Positions 41,428-52,174 of a stretch of DNA of 64,000 bases are shown here, in pieces. The notes under the pieces were generated by a model that made no database searches, had not been told where the DNA came from, and saw only the letters and a list, made by a program, of their open reading frames with translations. The translations under genes were made by a program, and so were the position numbers. How positions within the stretch are numbered: position 1 is the stretch's first letter; every line of letters starts with the position of its first letter. The stretch is from Multifurca ochricompacta (lineage: Eukaryota > Basidiomycota > Agaricomycetes > Russulales > Russulaceae): NCBI GenBank assembly GCA_022496185.1, contig WTXG01000164.1, positions 19,215-83,214 of the forward strand, written 5' to 3'.

Positions 41428-42990
41428 TCCCTCCATGCTGAAGGCATCTGGTCATAGATGTGAAATGAATTAAATGAGCACACTGCCATTATAATTGAAC
41501 AAGCATATCGCCAGCCAACAATGTTGAGAACGAGTTGATGAGAAGTGTGGGGTTGTGAGTTTTGCATATGAGTTGTAGATTCGCTTATGCAGGCTGAAAT
41601 GCCTGACATATTTGAATGCCTACTTCTGGCATACACACCACTTGCATCACTCTCGAGGTCAAGAATGTGCTCATGTTGCATGGTGGGAAAGTGAGACTGG
41701 TATACAAGTCTCCAAATTCCAGCTCTCTCATTCCAGCACTAATCCAAGTCCATTGACCATGGTTTCAAAGGATGCTCTTGGCAGAGACTTAGTAAAACCA
41801 TCTGCCAGCATCTCACCAGTGGGAGTTCGCACTAAGTCAATTATGTGTGATTCTATGTATCCCCTAATGGCATGGTACTTGATAGGTATGTGCTTTGACT
41901 GCCTTCCTGTGACAGGGTTTAATGCTAAATCCACAGCACCCTTATTGTCACAGTGGAGTAGTATAGGGGAGGATACCTCATACCCTAATTCCTCCATAAA
42001 AGTCCTATACCATGCTGCCTGATTTGCAGCCTCAGAGAGGCTCATATATTCAGCCTCTGTGGTGGACTGTGCTACTGTCTTCTGCTTTCTGGAACACCAG
42101 GATATGGCACTGTTTGCTAAGAAGAACACATAGCCTGAGGTAGAGTGGCAGTCCTCTTGATCTCCCCATGAGGAATCTGCAAAGCCATGAAGGCCACTCT
42201 CCCCATTCCCTCCAGAATACCACAACTTGTAGTCTTTTGTACTGTTTAGATACTTTAAGACATATTTTGCAAGTCGCATATGATCTTGAGAGGGGTTGGA
42301 AGCATATTGGCTAAGGCACGCCACAGCAAAACTGATGTCGGGTCTGCTTCCAATCTGCACCCATAGCAGAGACCCCATCAACTGTTGGTACTTCTTTATT
42401 TCAGAAGTAGATGCCTGGCCATCAAACTTGACCAGATGAACATCAGTGCCAGAGGGAAGAGGAGTATATACTCGGTTGGAATCCCTCATCCCAAACTTCT
42501 CAATAATAGATAAAACATAGGCTGCTTGGTCAATCTCCAGTGTCTTATTAGGACGATCCCTGGTGATATTAACTCCAAGGTATGACTGGATTTCTCCCAA
42601 GTCAGTCATCTCATATCAATTAGATAGAGACGACTTCAGCCACGTTATCTTATCATTGGAAGAGCCAAGTATAGTGATGTCATCTACATAAAGAATGACA
42701 TAGAGTGAATCATCCCCCTCCTTTTGATGAAACACATATACTCCTGCATCAGAGTATGTCTGAGTAAAGCCCAGTTCATTAAGAACTGCATGGAATTGTA
42801 GATTCCATGCTTGGGATGCTTGTTTGAGGCCATATAATGCTTTTTGTAGCCTACAAACTTTGGACTCTTGACCAGCAACAATGAAACCAACTGGTTGCTC
42901 CATATATATCTCCTCATCCAGATCACCATGAAGGAATGCCGATTTGACATCCATTTGGTGGATTTCCCAATCCTCTAGCATAGCTAGCAC
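41428..42990 (-). pseudogene. Copia-B reverse transcriptase (C-terminal part) and RNase H
   Basis: Minus strand from 42990: LEDWEIHQMDVKSAFLHGDL, CRLQKALYGLKQAS and the catalytic ILYVDDITILGSSND. After a TGA near 42615: YEMTDLGEIQSYLGVNITRD, IGSRPDISFAVACLSQYASN, then RNase H with GFADSSWGDQ, AQSTTEAEYMSLSEAANQAA and LHCDNKGAVDLALNPVTGR, ending GLGLVLE with the stop at 41728. The remaining 300 bp to the LTR is 3' untranslated, related to 62087-62353 of Copia-A. This enzyme copies RNA to DNA and degrades the template. Confidence 0.88.
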
Positions 42991-44890
42991 TAGTAATAAT
43001 CTAAGTGATTCAAATCAGGCAACTGGGGAGAAAGTTTCATCGAAGTCCACCCCTTCTATTTGGGTGAATCCTTTTGCCACGAGCCTAGCATGAAACCATC
43101 CATCTGGCTTCAGCTTAAAAACCCATTTTGATTTAACTGCCTTTCTTCCTTTTGGAAGATCCTCAAGGTGCCACACATTAAGTTTATCTAAGGCATCAAT
43201 TTCATATTTACATGCCTCAAGCCATTCATTGGCATTGTCAGACTGCATCACCTCCTGAAAAGTCAGGGGTCTCTAAGTAGGACCCCTGCAGCATTTAGCA
43301 GTTCCATATTCCCAAGTCTGGAAGAACCTTGCATGAACTCAGCATTATCCTCATTATAAAATTGAGGATTCAATCAATGTGAATGTCTGGGATGGGCAGT
43401 ATCAAGATCTAAATCTTCCTGCACAGCCCTATCATGTTGCTGAGAGTGTGGACTTTCCCTAGTAAAAACTGGTTGGGGAAGTCTGCCAACATTCTTTTTA
43501 GATTGTCTCTTGGCATGGGTTCTTTGGGGGAGTTCTGATGGTTCCATGATTTGGGATGATGGTGTCTGATAGATAGTTGCTTCATGTGTGTCAACTTCAT
43601 TATTGGGTGTGGTAGGCTCAGAATTTATTTGAGGAGGTTCCACTACCTCCTGTTCCTCAACCTCAGCATCCTTGTCTTCAGGAGCCTGAGGAACTGTGGC
43701 TATTGCTGGTTGAGGCTGGACAGGCCTCTCAACTTCTAATACAAAAGGCATAACTTTTTCCTTTTGCTTTCCCTTGCTGTCCTTGGCAAGGTTGGATGGG
43801 AAGGATCCTTCATCAAATGTCACATCTCTGGACAATACAAAGGATTGAGTATGCATGTCCCAGAGTAAATATCCTTTTGAATGGGGTGCATACCCAACAA
43901 AGACTGTTTCTCTGGCTTTCTGATCCAGTTTTCGTCTTTTATCCTCTGGGACAGTGTAATAGGCTAAGCAGCCAAATATTTTAAAGTAGGAGACATCTGG
44001 ATTGTCCCCATCCAGAAGCTCAAGCGGAGTCCTCCACTTGTTAGAATGGATAGGCATTCTGTTGTATATGTGACAGGCTGTTCACACTGCACATTCCCAG
44101 AAACCAAGGGAAAGACCAGCATGATGCAGCATACTGGTAGCCTTCTCCATGATGGTTCTGTTGAACCTTTCAGCCCTTCCATTTTGTTGTGGGGAATATG
44201 GCATTGTCAATTTATGCTCTATGCCAGCCTGCTCAAGTATTGACTTCAGCTCCCTATTGACAAATTCGCCACCTTGGTCTGTATGTAAGGTCTTTATTTT
44301 CTTGTCTGTTTTATTTTCCAAGAATGCCTTAATGTTACAGAACACTGATGTAAAATCACTTTTAGCTTTCATAGCAACAACTAAAGCTGTCCTGCTAAAG
44401 TCATCTATGAAGGTGGTGAAGTATAGATTCCCTTGAATTGAAGTACATTGTAGAGGACCAACTAGGTCACTATGAATGACTTCCAAGGGTGCTGAAGCTC
44501 TCTTTTGAGAGGGAGGGAATGGAAGATGGTGTGATTTTCCCATTTCACAGCCATAGCACAGCTTGTCTTCCACTTGGCTATTATCTATACTAAGGCCTTT
44601 TACAGCCTTAGGAGCATGTCTTTTAAGGGCCTCTTTTGACATATGACCCATGTGCAAATGCCAGGTATCAAGGCTACTTGATGCAGATTTGTGGGAAGCA
44701 GTATTTAAATTCTGCATAGTTTTCCCAAGGACCCAATATAGTCCCATAGCTTTGACACCTTCCACTATAATTGCATTATTGTACTTTATTCTGACCTCAG
44801 ATGGAGTGAACTCCACTGAGCCACCTTTGTCTGTGATGCAGCTTGTTGACAGTATTCTTTCACTGCCAGGCATATAATAGACATTATTTA
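42991..44890 (-). pseudogene. Copia-B integrase and reverse transcriptase N-terminus
   Basis: Starting at the solo LTR: NVYYMPGSERILST, then the integrase zinc region (HLHMGHMSKEALKRH, CYGCEMGKSHHLPF). The catalytic core has VIHSDLVGPL, LHTDQGGEF and PQQNGRAERFNRTIMEK, giving D-D-E. A target-binding tail follows (FGCLAYYTVPEDKRRKLDQK, AHSKGYLLWD-like), then an acidic/Pro linker and the start of reverse transcriptase (LPKGRKAVKSKWVFKLKPDG, GVDFDETFSPVA). Breaks: a TGA after WECAV (about 44080), frame loss at about 43260-43375, and a TGA after SPVA. Confidence 0.87.
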
Positions 44891-45496
44891 TGTCACAGCC
44901 AGGTGCCTGCTGTGTCCAGTCATGTTTTCTGTGTCCAAAGGCCCTCAAGATCCGGCGCACTCAAGATTCAAGTTCTAGTAAAGAAGATCCAGTTCAGGTC
45001 AACGTTTCAAGTGCCCACAATGATATGGAGGGGGCGCGTGCAGAAAACAAGTCAAAGGCAGCGGCAATAGGCCCTGCTAAGCTACTGGGAAGAAGACTCC
45101 TCAAGCTGCTACTTAGGGAGTTCAAGTGGGGTTCTATGAAGTTGAATGCACCTGTATTAGATACAAGAGAACAGACTTAAAGTCTGTCTCAGTTAATCTA
45201 GTAGCTTAAATACATCCTGAGTGAGGTACAATCAGTAAATATAAGCTAATCAGAAGGTTCCAATAAGTATCCAGATAATCATATGCTCCAGGGGTTAGGC
45301 CCTGAAATAAGATGGGAATTAGTAAGAGGGGTTGCACCCTCTGTAGCACAAGCATGGTGTGCAGTTAAACAATCAGATCATAAGAATTACCAGCCTTTCT
45401 AGTCACATAACTCAAAACCGAATGCGCATGTGCGCAACTCGAAAAACGTCACATTCCTGTCACAAACCTTGTCACACACCATTGGAAACCATCACA
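44891..45496 (-). repeat. Solo LTR, family S2, inside Copia-B
   Basis: 606 bp starting TGTCACAGCCAGG and ending AACCATCACA, with TSD ATTTA (44886-44890 and 45497-45501). Related to 31137-31757 and 35678-36201. Removing it joins ELELN to NVYYMPG, matching the uninterrupted Copia-A protein. Confidence 0.87.
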
Positions 45497-46400
45497 ATTT
45501 AACTCTAACTCATAGTTATTACAAGTTTTGAGAATGACTTTGCCTGTTCCTTTGACTTGGACTATGGAGCCATCACCAATTGTCACCTGATGTCCTGTAT
45601 GTGGGAGATATTCAGAAAAGTCTTCTAAATATGGTGTAAAGTGTGTGGTGGCTCTGCTGTCCATCATCCAAGGATTGCTGCCATCATTGACTTCTTGCAT
45701 ATGTTCCATCAACAAATAAAGTGAAATGCAAGGTATCTCATGTACCTCCTGTATTCTGCCACTACCATTAACTATGGTAGCTACTTGTGTGGAGTTATTT
45801 TGTACACTGGGGCCTTGCCCCTTCCTCTTGTTGCCCTTTTTGCCTGCAGGTTGTGGCATGAAATTTGGTTGTTGTTTTTTATTTTTATTTTTGTTGACAT
45901 GGGCTGCCTTGTTAAGGGCAGCCCCAACACCACTTCCTGCGGGGCCGGCTAGTCAGCTTTCCTCATTTAGAAACCTTTGTACAAGGTCCTGAGGGGAAAG
46001 GCGGTCAGGAGGACCTGACACCAGGATTGAGCCAGCAATGGCATTGTAGGATGGAGGCAGGGATTGGAGCAATATAAAGCTCATCTGGAGATCAGAGATC
46101 TCCATCCCATTCTCTTTGAGAGTGCTCCTCACATCCAACACATGCTGCAACTGGGGTCTGAATTGCTTGCCTTCCTCCAAGCGGAAGGAAGACACAGAAC
46201 ACCACAAGTTGTAGGTGGCCATGCTACCTACTGAGCCATAGAGCGATTCAAAATGCTCATACTTGGCATTGACAGAAGGGTAAGTTCTGTCAGAGGCAAT
46301 TTGGGAGTATGTTTCTGGCAATGTTACCATCACCAAAACTCCCATGAGGACTTCCTCCACTCTGTTCCACTCTAGGTACATAGGCTCTGACCATGCTGCA
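45497..46400 (-). pseudogene. Copia-B gag and protease; zinc knuckle absent
   Basis: Gag core: VLVMVTLPETYSQIASD, MATYNLWCSVSSFRLEEGKQ and MSFILLQSLPPSYNAIAGSI, ending QRFLNEES then a TGA where Copia-A has Arg. The stretch that in Copia-A holds CFYCQKPGHKSNAC reads instead NFMPQPAGKKGNKRKGQG, so there is no knuckle. The protease motif is MMDSRATTHF, with Gly replaced by Arg next to the catalytic Asp. Further upstream (46400-46600) the N-terminal gag frame is broken but recognisable. Confidence 0.82.
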
Positions 46401-46600
46401 AAGCATTTGGCATACTCGTCATCCTTTCTCCATCCTCTGGCTTCAGTGGATTCAGGAATTCAGGGGCATCATGAGTAATGTGCCTCTTCATCCCATTATC
46501 CTGAGCAGGCAGTGAACAACACTGACCACTGCTGCCAGTTGAGCTGTCAAGTTATCAAACTTGAAGGTAGGGGGGAAGACGATGGAAGACATTTGAGATG

Positions 46601-47505
46601 ATTTAATAAGGTTGATCCTGGTTCCAAGGAGCAGTTAGAACCAGTTGTCCAGGTCTCATTTAAGAGGGCCATCCATTCTGTGGTGCTATGCTTCAGAACT
46701 TAAAAAGTCCTGCCTCTGATGTGCACTTCTAAGTAGTATAGTAAGTGTCTAGTGCCATCTACAACAAGTCCTAAGCCCACATCAGGGGGACATTGTGTAA
46801 ATAGATGGGGAGTCATGTCATGGAGGAGCCAACTGCAAGTTCCACTAGAGACAAAGGGTGTAGAGCCCTTCCTCTAGTGCTGGTGGTGGAGTCCATGATT
46901 AAGCCCTGGATGATTGGGGCCATGACTATAGTAGACTATTGGGTTTCCTCTGGTTGGGGGACCCCCAATGACAGCAGCGGGTACTTCTGCCCAGAGACAA
47001 AACCTTCTAGCTACTTGTATCTACTATAGTAGTTTGAGCCTACTTGTATTGAGCCCAAGCATCATGGGAGTGACTACCCATGCCTTGTTCTAGACCCTAA
47101 ACTCTACCTGCAGGTTGCTAAACCTGGCTTACGGATCGAGCCAAGCATTGACTGAACTTATAGCCCCAAGCCTTCTGGGCAAGTGGCCTACTAAGACTAT
47201 GTATGGGACAAAACCCAGCTACAACTAAGAATACTATTTACTTAGAGTGCACATGAGGAACTTAAGGTGTTTCACCCACTTAGGGTCCCTCATCACCTCT
47301 TGCAAGAATCCCCTGGGGGACTAGCCAGACAGATCAAGGTGGGCACATGAAGTGCACCACCTTGTGGACAGTTAAGGGCAAGAGAAATTAAAGCAAAGCT
47401 CACAAGGAAGACTGATTGGGAAAGTGGTCTTGAAGCTTGGTGAGCTTGAAGAGTAAGGTTGGACTGATCAAGAAAAAATGGTAACAGATCAGTTAAATGT
47501 GCCCA
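46601..47505 (-). other. Copia-B 5' leader, conserved with Copia-A
   Basis: About 900 nt with no ORF. It matches 49334-50258 of Copia-A in reverse, including GGCTCGATCCGTAAGCCAGG, GGCATGGGTAGTCACTCCCA and GGAAGGGCTCTACACCCTTT (GGGCTCTACACCC is shared exactly). Conservation outside coding sequence suggests an RNA role such as packaging or translation. Confidence 0.7.
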
Positions 47506-47517
47506 GGGCCCATAACC
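47506..47517 (-). other. Copia-B primer-binding site (half-tRNA-iMet type)
   Basis: Minus strand GGTTATGGGCCC abuts the 5' LTR and equals that of Copia-A. It is complementary to the anticodon-loop end of initiator tRNA-Met. Confidence 0.75.
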
Positions 47518-48616
47518 TGTAAAACAGGCATGATGCGCAGCATACTGACTGTGAAGTGTTAGTGGGTAAGGCTAGAAAGACAAGTTACTTCAGAGGTAGA
47601 AGAAACTCTATATTACTATACTACATACCTAGAAAGACAAGTTCTATATACAGAGTTAGTCTAAAGGTAATGAAGATAGTAGAGAAGATGACTTACACTT
47701 CAGAGGTAGAATGTGACACTTTCTTGCTATTATTTTGTGTTTTCTCTCTTTTTCTGTCTGCTATGTCCCTTTCTTTCACCATATACCTTATCAGATCCAC
47801 TTATCTGATGGCCATAGTCTGGACAAGGGATTCAACTCCCATGTCATCTGGTTGATGATCTCATAGTTGATGTTATAGACCTTGTGACCTTAGGATGATC
47901 TCATAGATGATTTCATGACCATTGTGACTTAGTATGATATCATTTGTACAAGACTCTAGACTATGACTTCATAGTAGATACATTGTATTTAAGGACTACA
48001 ATAAATCTTAGGACAGACTAAGTCTGTTCTCCTTGTACCAATCAAAGGTCCTTAGGAAGTCCCTTCAGCCCTCTTCCAAGATGTGACTTGAGAGGGTTTG
48101 GCTCACCAGTAACTCCAGCAAAGGCTCTTGCCTTGCTATCTGAACACCCTGACTTCACATGCAACGTTCAGACTTGTTGCCTTGATCCATACCAGCCATG
48201 TGCTGTGTGACACCTGCCTACCTTGATTGCCTTGATTGACTGTGACCCTGACTGACCCAAACTGACACACGCAGAAGGACCTGTGTGCAACATAGAAGAA
48301 ACTCTGAAGTGTAGAGGACAAAACAGACACCCTTATATACTTTCCAAGGGATGGTCTGTGCACTGGGAATAAGTCCACAAGTGCCAGACAAAGTCCAAAC
48401 AACAAACAAGAGGGAATAAGGCCATTGGCCAGTAAGGAATCACATGCTTGTACATCATTACTAAGGTACATCAGTCAGCTACTGTGGAAGGTGAGAAAGA
48501 AAGTAATAATGATATAGTAAATAGTCCGAAACTCCGATATCTAATCTTTGTCCACAAAGTAGCTAATCTAATCTCCTGATGCCTGAAGCATCACTGAACA
48601 CGTCCTGTGTTCAACA
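47518..48616 (-). repeat. Copia-B 5' LTR, split by a solo LTR
   Basis: 513 bp of LTR when the 581-bp solo LTR 47712-48292 and one TAGAA copy are removed. Ends TGTAAAACAGG and TGTTCAACA on the printed strand. Confidence 0.92.
47712..48292 (+). repeat. Solo LTR, family S1, copy C (in Copia-B LTR)
   Basis: 581 bp starting TGTGACACTTTC and ending GTGTGCAACA, with TSD TAGAA (47707-47711 and 48293-48297). The empty site is visible in the other Copia-B LTR near 41105. The promoter-like TTGTATTTAAGG and ACAGACTAAGTCTGT read on the plus strand. Confidence 0.93.
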
Positions 48617-48621
48617 ACTGC

Positions 48622-48805
48622 CACCTGTCCCAGCCAAAGACAATCCAGTAGTAACACCAAAGATCAAAGAACAAAAGGCTGAAGCCCTCTGGAATAGCAT
48701 GATGAATGAAGAAGAAGGAGTCTGCTCCATCTTGGTGGAGAAAGCATTTGGACAAAAGGATTTTTGAAAGGCTCAACCCCATCAGCCTGGGCAAGAGCAC
48801 TCCAT
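48622..48805 (+). pseudogene. Gypsy-3 gag end and start of pol, second piece
   Basis: Continues gag from 40914: PPVPAKDNPVVTPKIKEQKA, ALWNSMMNEEEGVCSILVEK and AFGQKDF, with a TGA at 48765-48767. The -1 frame continues as GFLKGSTPSAWARALHVT. The candidate frameshift site GGATTTTTGA is at 48758-48767. It is then split by Copia-A (TSD GTTAC at 48806-48810). Confidence 0.85.
48758..48767 (+). promoter_or_regulatory. Candidate -1 frameshift site, Gypsy-3
   Basis: GGATTTTTGA, same context as in Gypsy-2 and Gypsy-4: GAT-TTT-TGA in gag and GGA-TTT-TTG in pol. Confidence 0.6.
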
Positions 48806-48810
48806 GTTAC

Positions 48811-49321
48811 TGTTGACACAGGACATGTCTGGAGATGCTTCAGGCATCTAAGGTTCGCTTCAGCTGTAGATTAGATTAGATTAGATTTCGGAGTATCGGA
48901 CTTTTTATGTTATCTTTATTACATTTCTTTCTCACCTAACTCAGCTGATTAGTGATGGACTTAGTAATGCGCAGTAAGCATGTGATATCTCTTTGGCCAA
49001 TGGCCTTTATCCCTCTCTGTTTATTGTCCAGCACTTGTGGACTTATTCCCAGTGCACACAGACCATTTCCCCTGGCCCCTGTGGGTATATAAGGGTGTCT
49101 GTTTCATCTCTTCCACTTCAGAGTTCTTCTAACCTCTGAAGTGTAAGTTCCTTTTACTATACTCTTCTTTACCTTTGACTAACCATCTTCTGTAGACTAC
49201 TTGTCTTTTAGGTCAGTAGTATAGTTGTACAGAGTTCTTCTAACCTCTGAAGTACTACTTGTCTTTTAGCCTCACCGCTACTAACCACAGTCAGTATAAC
49301 CAGCAGCATGATTGTTTGACA
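48811..49321 (+). repeat. Copia-A 5' LTR
   Basis: TGTTGACACAGG to TTGTTTGACA. TATA box TATATAAGG at about 49086. Just downstream, ACTTCAGAG-TTCTTCTAAC-CTCTGAAGT (about 49114-49142) can form a hairpin and recurs, slightly trimmed, at about 49219-49245. Confidence 0.95.
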
Positions 49322-49333
49322 GGTTATGGGCCC
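49322..49333 (+). other. Copia-A primer-binding site (half-tRNA-iMet type)
   Basis: GGTTATGGGCCC follows the LTR directly. It is complementary to the anticodon-loop end of initiator tRNA-Met, as in Drosophila copia, where a tRNA cleaved in the anticodon loop serves as primer. Confidence 0.75.
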
Positions 49334-50258
49334 TGCCGCTCATACTGATCTGTAATTCCCTTTGTTCATACTACAGCCCAACTCGCTCTTGCACATCAAG
49401 CTCACAAAAGCTTCAAAGTTTTTCCCACCAGCTTTTTCCTGTGAGCTTTCCTAATTACTTTCTGTGCACCTTAACACCCCACAGGATGATGCAGTTTACT
49501 GCTCATCCTGAACTGTTTGGCTAGCCCTTTGGGGTTCTTGCAAAAGGTGATGAGGGACCCTAAGCAGGTGAAACACCTTAAGCTCCTTGAGTGCGCACTA
49601 GGTATTAGTAATTTCTTAGTTGTAGCTGGGTTTTCGTCCCATAGATAGTTTTAGTAGGCCTATAGCCAGAAGCTTGTGGCTTTAAGTCCAGTTAATGCTT
49701 GGCTCGATCCGTAAGCCAGGTTTAGTGACCTGCAGGTAGAGTTTAGGGTCTAGAACAAGGCATGGGTAGTCACTCCCATGATGCTTGGGCTCGATACAAG
49801 TAGGCTGCACTACTATAGTCTTTACATAGTAGCTAGAAGGTTTCGTCTCTGGGCAGAAGTATTCGCTGCCATATTGTGGGGGTTTGCCCCACCAGAGGAA
49901 ACCTAATAGTCTACTCAGTCATGGCCCCAATCATCTAGGGCTTAATCATGGACTCCACCACCAGCACTAGAGGAAGGGCTCTACACCCTTTGTCTCTAGT
50001 GGAACTTGTGGTTGGCTCCTCCATGACATGACTCCCAGTCTTGTTTACACTAGACACTCTGGCTAGTCTACCAGAGCTTATGTCTAGTTACAGGATTGCA
50101 CTAGACAGCTTTACTATACCTAGAAAGTCGCACAACAAAGGCGGGACCTCTTTAGGTTCTGAAGCATAGCGCCACAGTAGGGGGTGGCACTCTTAAGCGA
50201 GACCTGGGCACTGGTTCTAACTGCTCCTTGGAACCAGGAACTCTTATAACATCTCAAA
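49334..50258 (+). other. Copia-A 5' leader (conserved, non-coding)
   Basis: About 925 nt before the gag ATG, with no long ORF and many ATGs. It is strongly similar to the Copia-B leader, including retained CpGs. Several complementary patches are visible, for example AGGGCTTAATCATGGACTCC and neighbouring repeats. It could hold packaging or internal translation signals. Confidence 0.65.
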
Positions 50259-51100
50259 ATGCCGTCCTCTATTGTCTTCCCTCCCTCCTCCAAGATGGAG
50301 CGCCTCGATGGGTCAAACTGGCAGGTTTGGTCTGCCAACTTTAATGCCCTTTTGAGGATGAATGGGCTCAGGAGGCATATTATTACTGCCTATCCTGATA
50401 TGCCCCTCCTCCCAGAGGATAAAGATGAAAAAGAAAAAATGCAGAAGGAGGTTCTTGATCCCATCCTTAGGGAATGGATGGGAGAAGAGGAAATGTTAAT
50501 TGGGCTACTTTACCTCAATGTTACCCAGGAGGTTTACAGTCAAGTAACCTCCGATGCTGATTATCCTTCTCTTTTTGAGAAGTACAATAAGTTGGAGTGG
50601 CTTTATGGTACTGTAGGGAGCATGGCCATGTATAATTTGTGGCTTGCCCTGGTGTCCTTCCGTCTAGATGAAGGACAGACATTCAGGACTCAATTACAAA
50701 GAGTCCTGGATGCCAGGAGTACCCTTAGGGAGAACGGGATGGAGGTCAATGACCTCCAAATGAGCTTCATTTTATTGAAGGCTCTCCCTGACTCCTACAG
50801 TGCCATTGCCGGCTCTATACTAGCATCTGGCAATCCAGAGCGGCTCTCTCCTCAGGACCTTGTGCAGAGGTTCCTAAATGAGGAAAGTCGCCTGGCAGGT
50901 CCCTCAGGAAGTGGTAGTGCTGTCCTATCTAAGGCAGCACCTGTCAAATCAAACAAACCAAAAATTATATCACCACTTCCTGCTGCTGCCCCTGGTTCAC
51001 AAGGGGTGGTCTGCTTCTATTGCCAAAAGCCTGGACACAAGTCCAACGCTTGCACAAAGAAGAAGAAGGACCTGGAGAATGCCAAAAAGGGCAAGGCAGG
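50259..51100 (+). CDS. Copia-A gag (5' part of Gag-Pol)
   Basis: ATG at 50259: MPSSIVFPPSSKMERLDGSN, then WQVWSANFNALLRMNGL, the Copia Gag start. The helical core includes VTQEVYSQVTSDADYP, YNLWLALVSFRLDEGQTF and DLVQRFLNEESRLAGPSGSG. The zinc knuckle CFYCQKPGHKSNAC lies near 51012-51053, then a Lys-rich stretch. Gypsy-4 is inserted after GKAG. The reading frame continues exactly at 58607 when Gypsy-4 and one GCAGG copy are removed. No stop before that. It forms the particle and binds RNA. Confidence 0.9.
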
Positions 51101-51693
51101 TGTTACGTCTGGTGTGAGACGTTCTGCACGACTTGTGTGACAGCTTTGTACGTTTGTTCAGATAAGAGATCAATAGGACCTCTTGGAGTTCGGATGGATG
51201 AGTCAAAGTCAAAGGGGCTGTTCCCTAGTGACGATGTTGAGTAGAAAATGCCAAAAGCACTGAGATGATCGAGTCAAAGGTTTCAGGGGAGGAGTCCAGA
51301 AGACAAACACCGATGTATTCAATAAGTCGAGTCTGAGGTCTACAATGTAGTTACAGCAGACTTATATACGTAATCGAATGGGCGTCTATGAGATAAGGAA
51401 CCAGAGTCAAGTGGGCCCAAATATACGGAAGCGGACGGCGTAGAGTCGAGCTTCTGATAGGGTATTAAGTAAGTGTCCGAACGTAAAGATAACAAGATAA
51501 CAAGATAGGAGATAAAGGTCAAACACAGGCATACAGCATGTCAACAAGTCCAAAGCAAGTCACAGGGAGGGGAGTAGAGCACGTGATGGGTCCCAGGACG
51601 GGGATGTGATCATGAAATGTAAGGTAGGCGGTAAGGATGGGTCGCTGTTGGGGAGGTGGAAAAAGATGGGGCTGCTCAGCAGGGATTGTAACA
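51101..51693 (-). repeat. Gypsy-4 3' LTR
   Basis: Printed strand TGTTACGTCTGG to GATTGTAACA, the partner of 58009-58601. The minus-strand polypurine tract AGAAGAGGGGGTGA lies just inside at 51694-51707. Confidence 0.95.
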
Positions 51694-51724
51694 TCACCCC
51701 CTCTTCTGGTTCTAGCAGACCCGG

Positions 51725-52135
51725 CTAGAAATGACTCGTACCGTCATCATCCTGCACCAGGTCTAGATAATCATTGGCTACATTACGATCATCCAACGTG
51801 TAATTTTCCTTGTCCGAGTCTTGCAGACACTGGTGGGTGCAGAGAAACCCATACGGGCCGCGCTGACCACAAAGGCAACACACATCATGGATTGGACAGT
51901 CCAACTCCCAATGTCTGGAGTTGTGGCGGAGACACTTGCCGCACCATCCCGACGGATTGATGATTGTTGGGGCGACCCCCACGCGGCGGAAGATACAGAA
52001 TCGGCTCCAGTGGAGGTTACTGTGACAGTGCTGGCACCACTTGCGATTGAGGGGACAGTTCCAGCTGATATGGTACTTACTGTCACACCGCCAGCATGTT
52101 TCTCCCCGAGGGTTCTCGTGCATACGCAGCATTTC
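51725..52135 (-). CDS. Gypsy-4 accessory ORF3: multi-zinc-knuckle protein
   Basis: 136 codons from the first in-frame ATG (52135), beginning MLRMHENPRGETC. The frame is open further upstream to about 52171, so it may be fused to or frameshifted from ORF2, which ends at 52175. Knuckles CWRCDSKYHISWNC and WCQHCHSNLHWSRFC are regular C-x2-C-x4-H-x4-C. NPSGWCGKCLRHNSRHWELD and VCCLCGQRGPYGFLCTHQC supply more Cys/His pairs. The acidic tail has DKENYTLDDRNVANDYLDLV then QDDDG. No internal stop. The homologue in Gypsy-2 (34727-35131) keeps the same cysteines. Probably binds RNA or DNA; function unknown. Confidence 0.8.
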   Translation of the reverse strand, partial: EMLRMHENPRGETCWRCDSKYHISWNCPLNRKWCQHCHSNLHWSRFCIFRRVGVAPTIINPSGWCGKCLRHNSRHWELDCPIHDVCCLCGQRGPYGFLCTHQCLQDSDKENYTLDDRNVANDYLDLVQDDDGTSHF

Positions 52136-52174
52136 AAACCAGTTCGGTATCAGCCTCGGGGCAGCCCCCAATGA

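Larger units (their letters stand above)
40915..48616 (-). mobile_element. Copia-B: Ty1/Copia retrotransposon inserted in Gypsy-3 gag
   Basis: 513-bp LTRs at 40915-41427 and 47518-48616 (the latter containing a solo LTR), with TSD ACTGC (40910-40914 and 48617-48621). On the minus strand: LTR, primer-binding site, about 0.9-kb leader, gag, protease, integrase, reverse transcriptase, RNase H, LTR. A solo LTR (44891-45496) splits the protease/integrase junction. It is closely related to Copia-A but older, with several TGAs. Confidence 0.93.
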
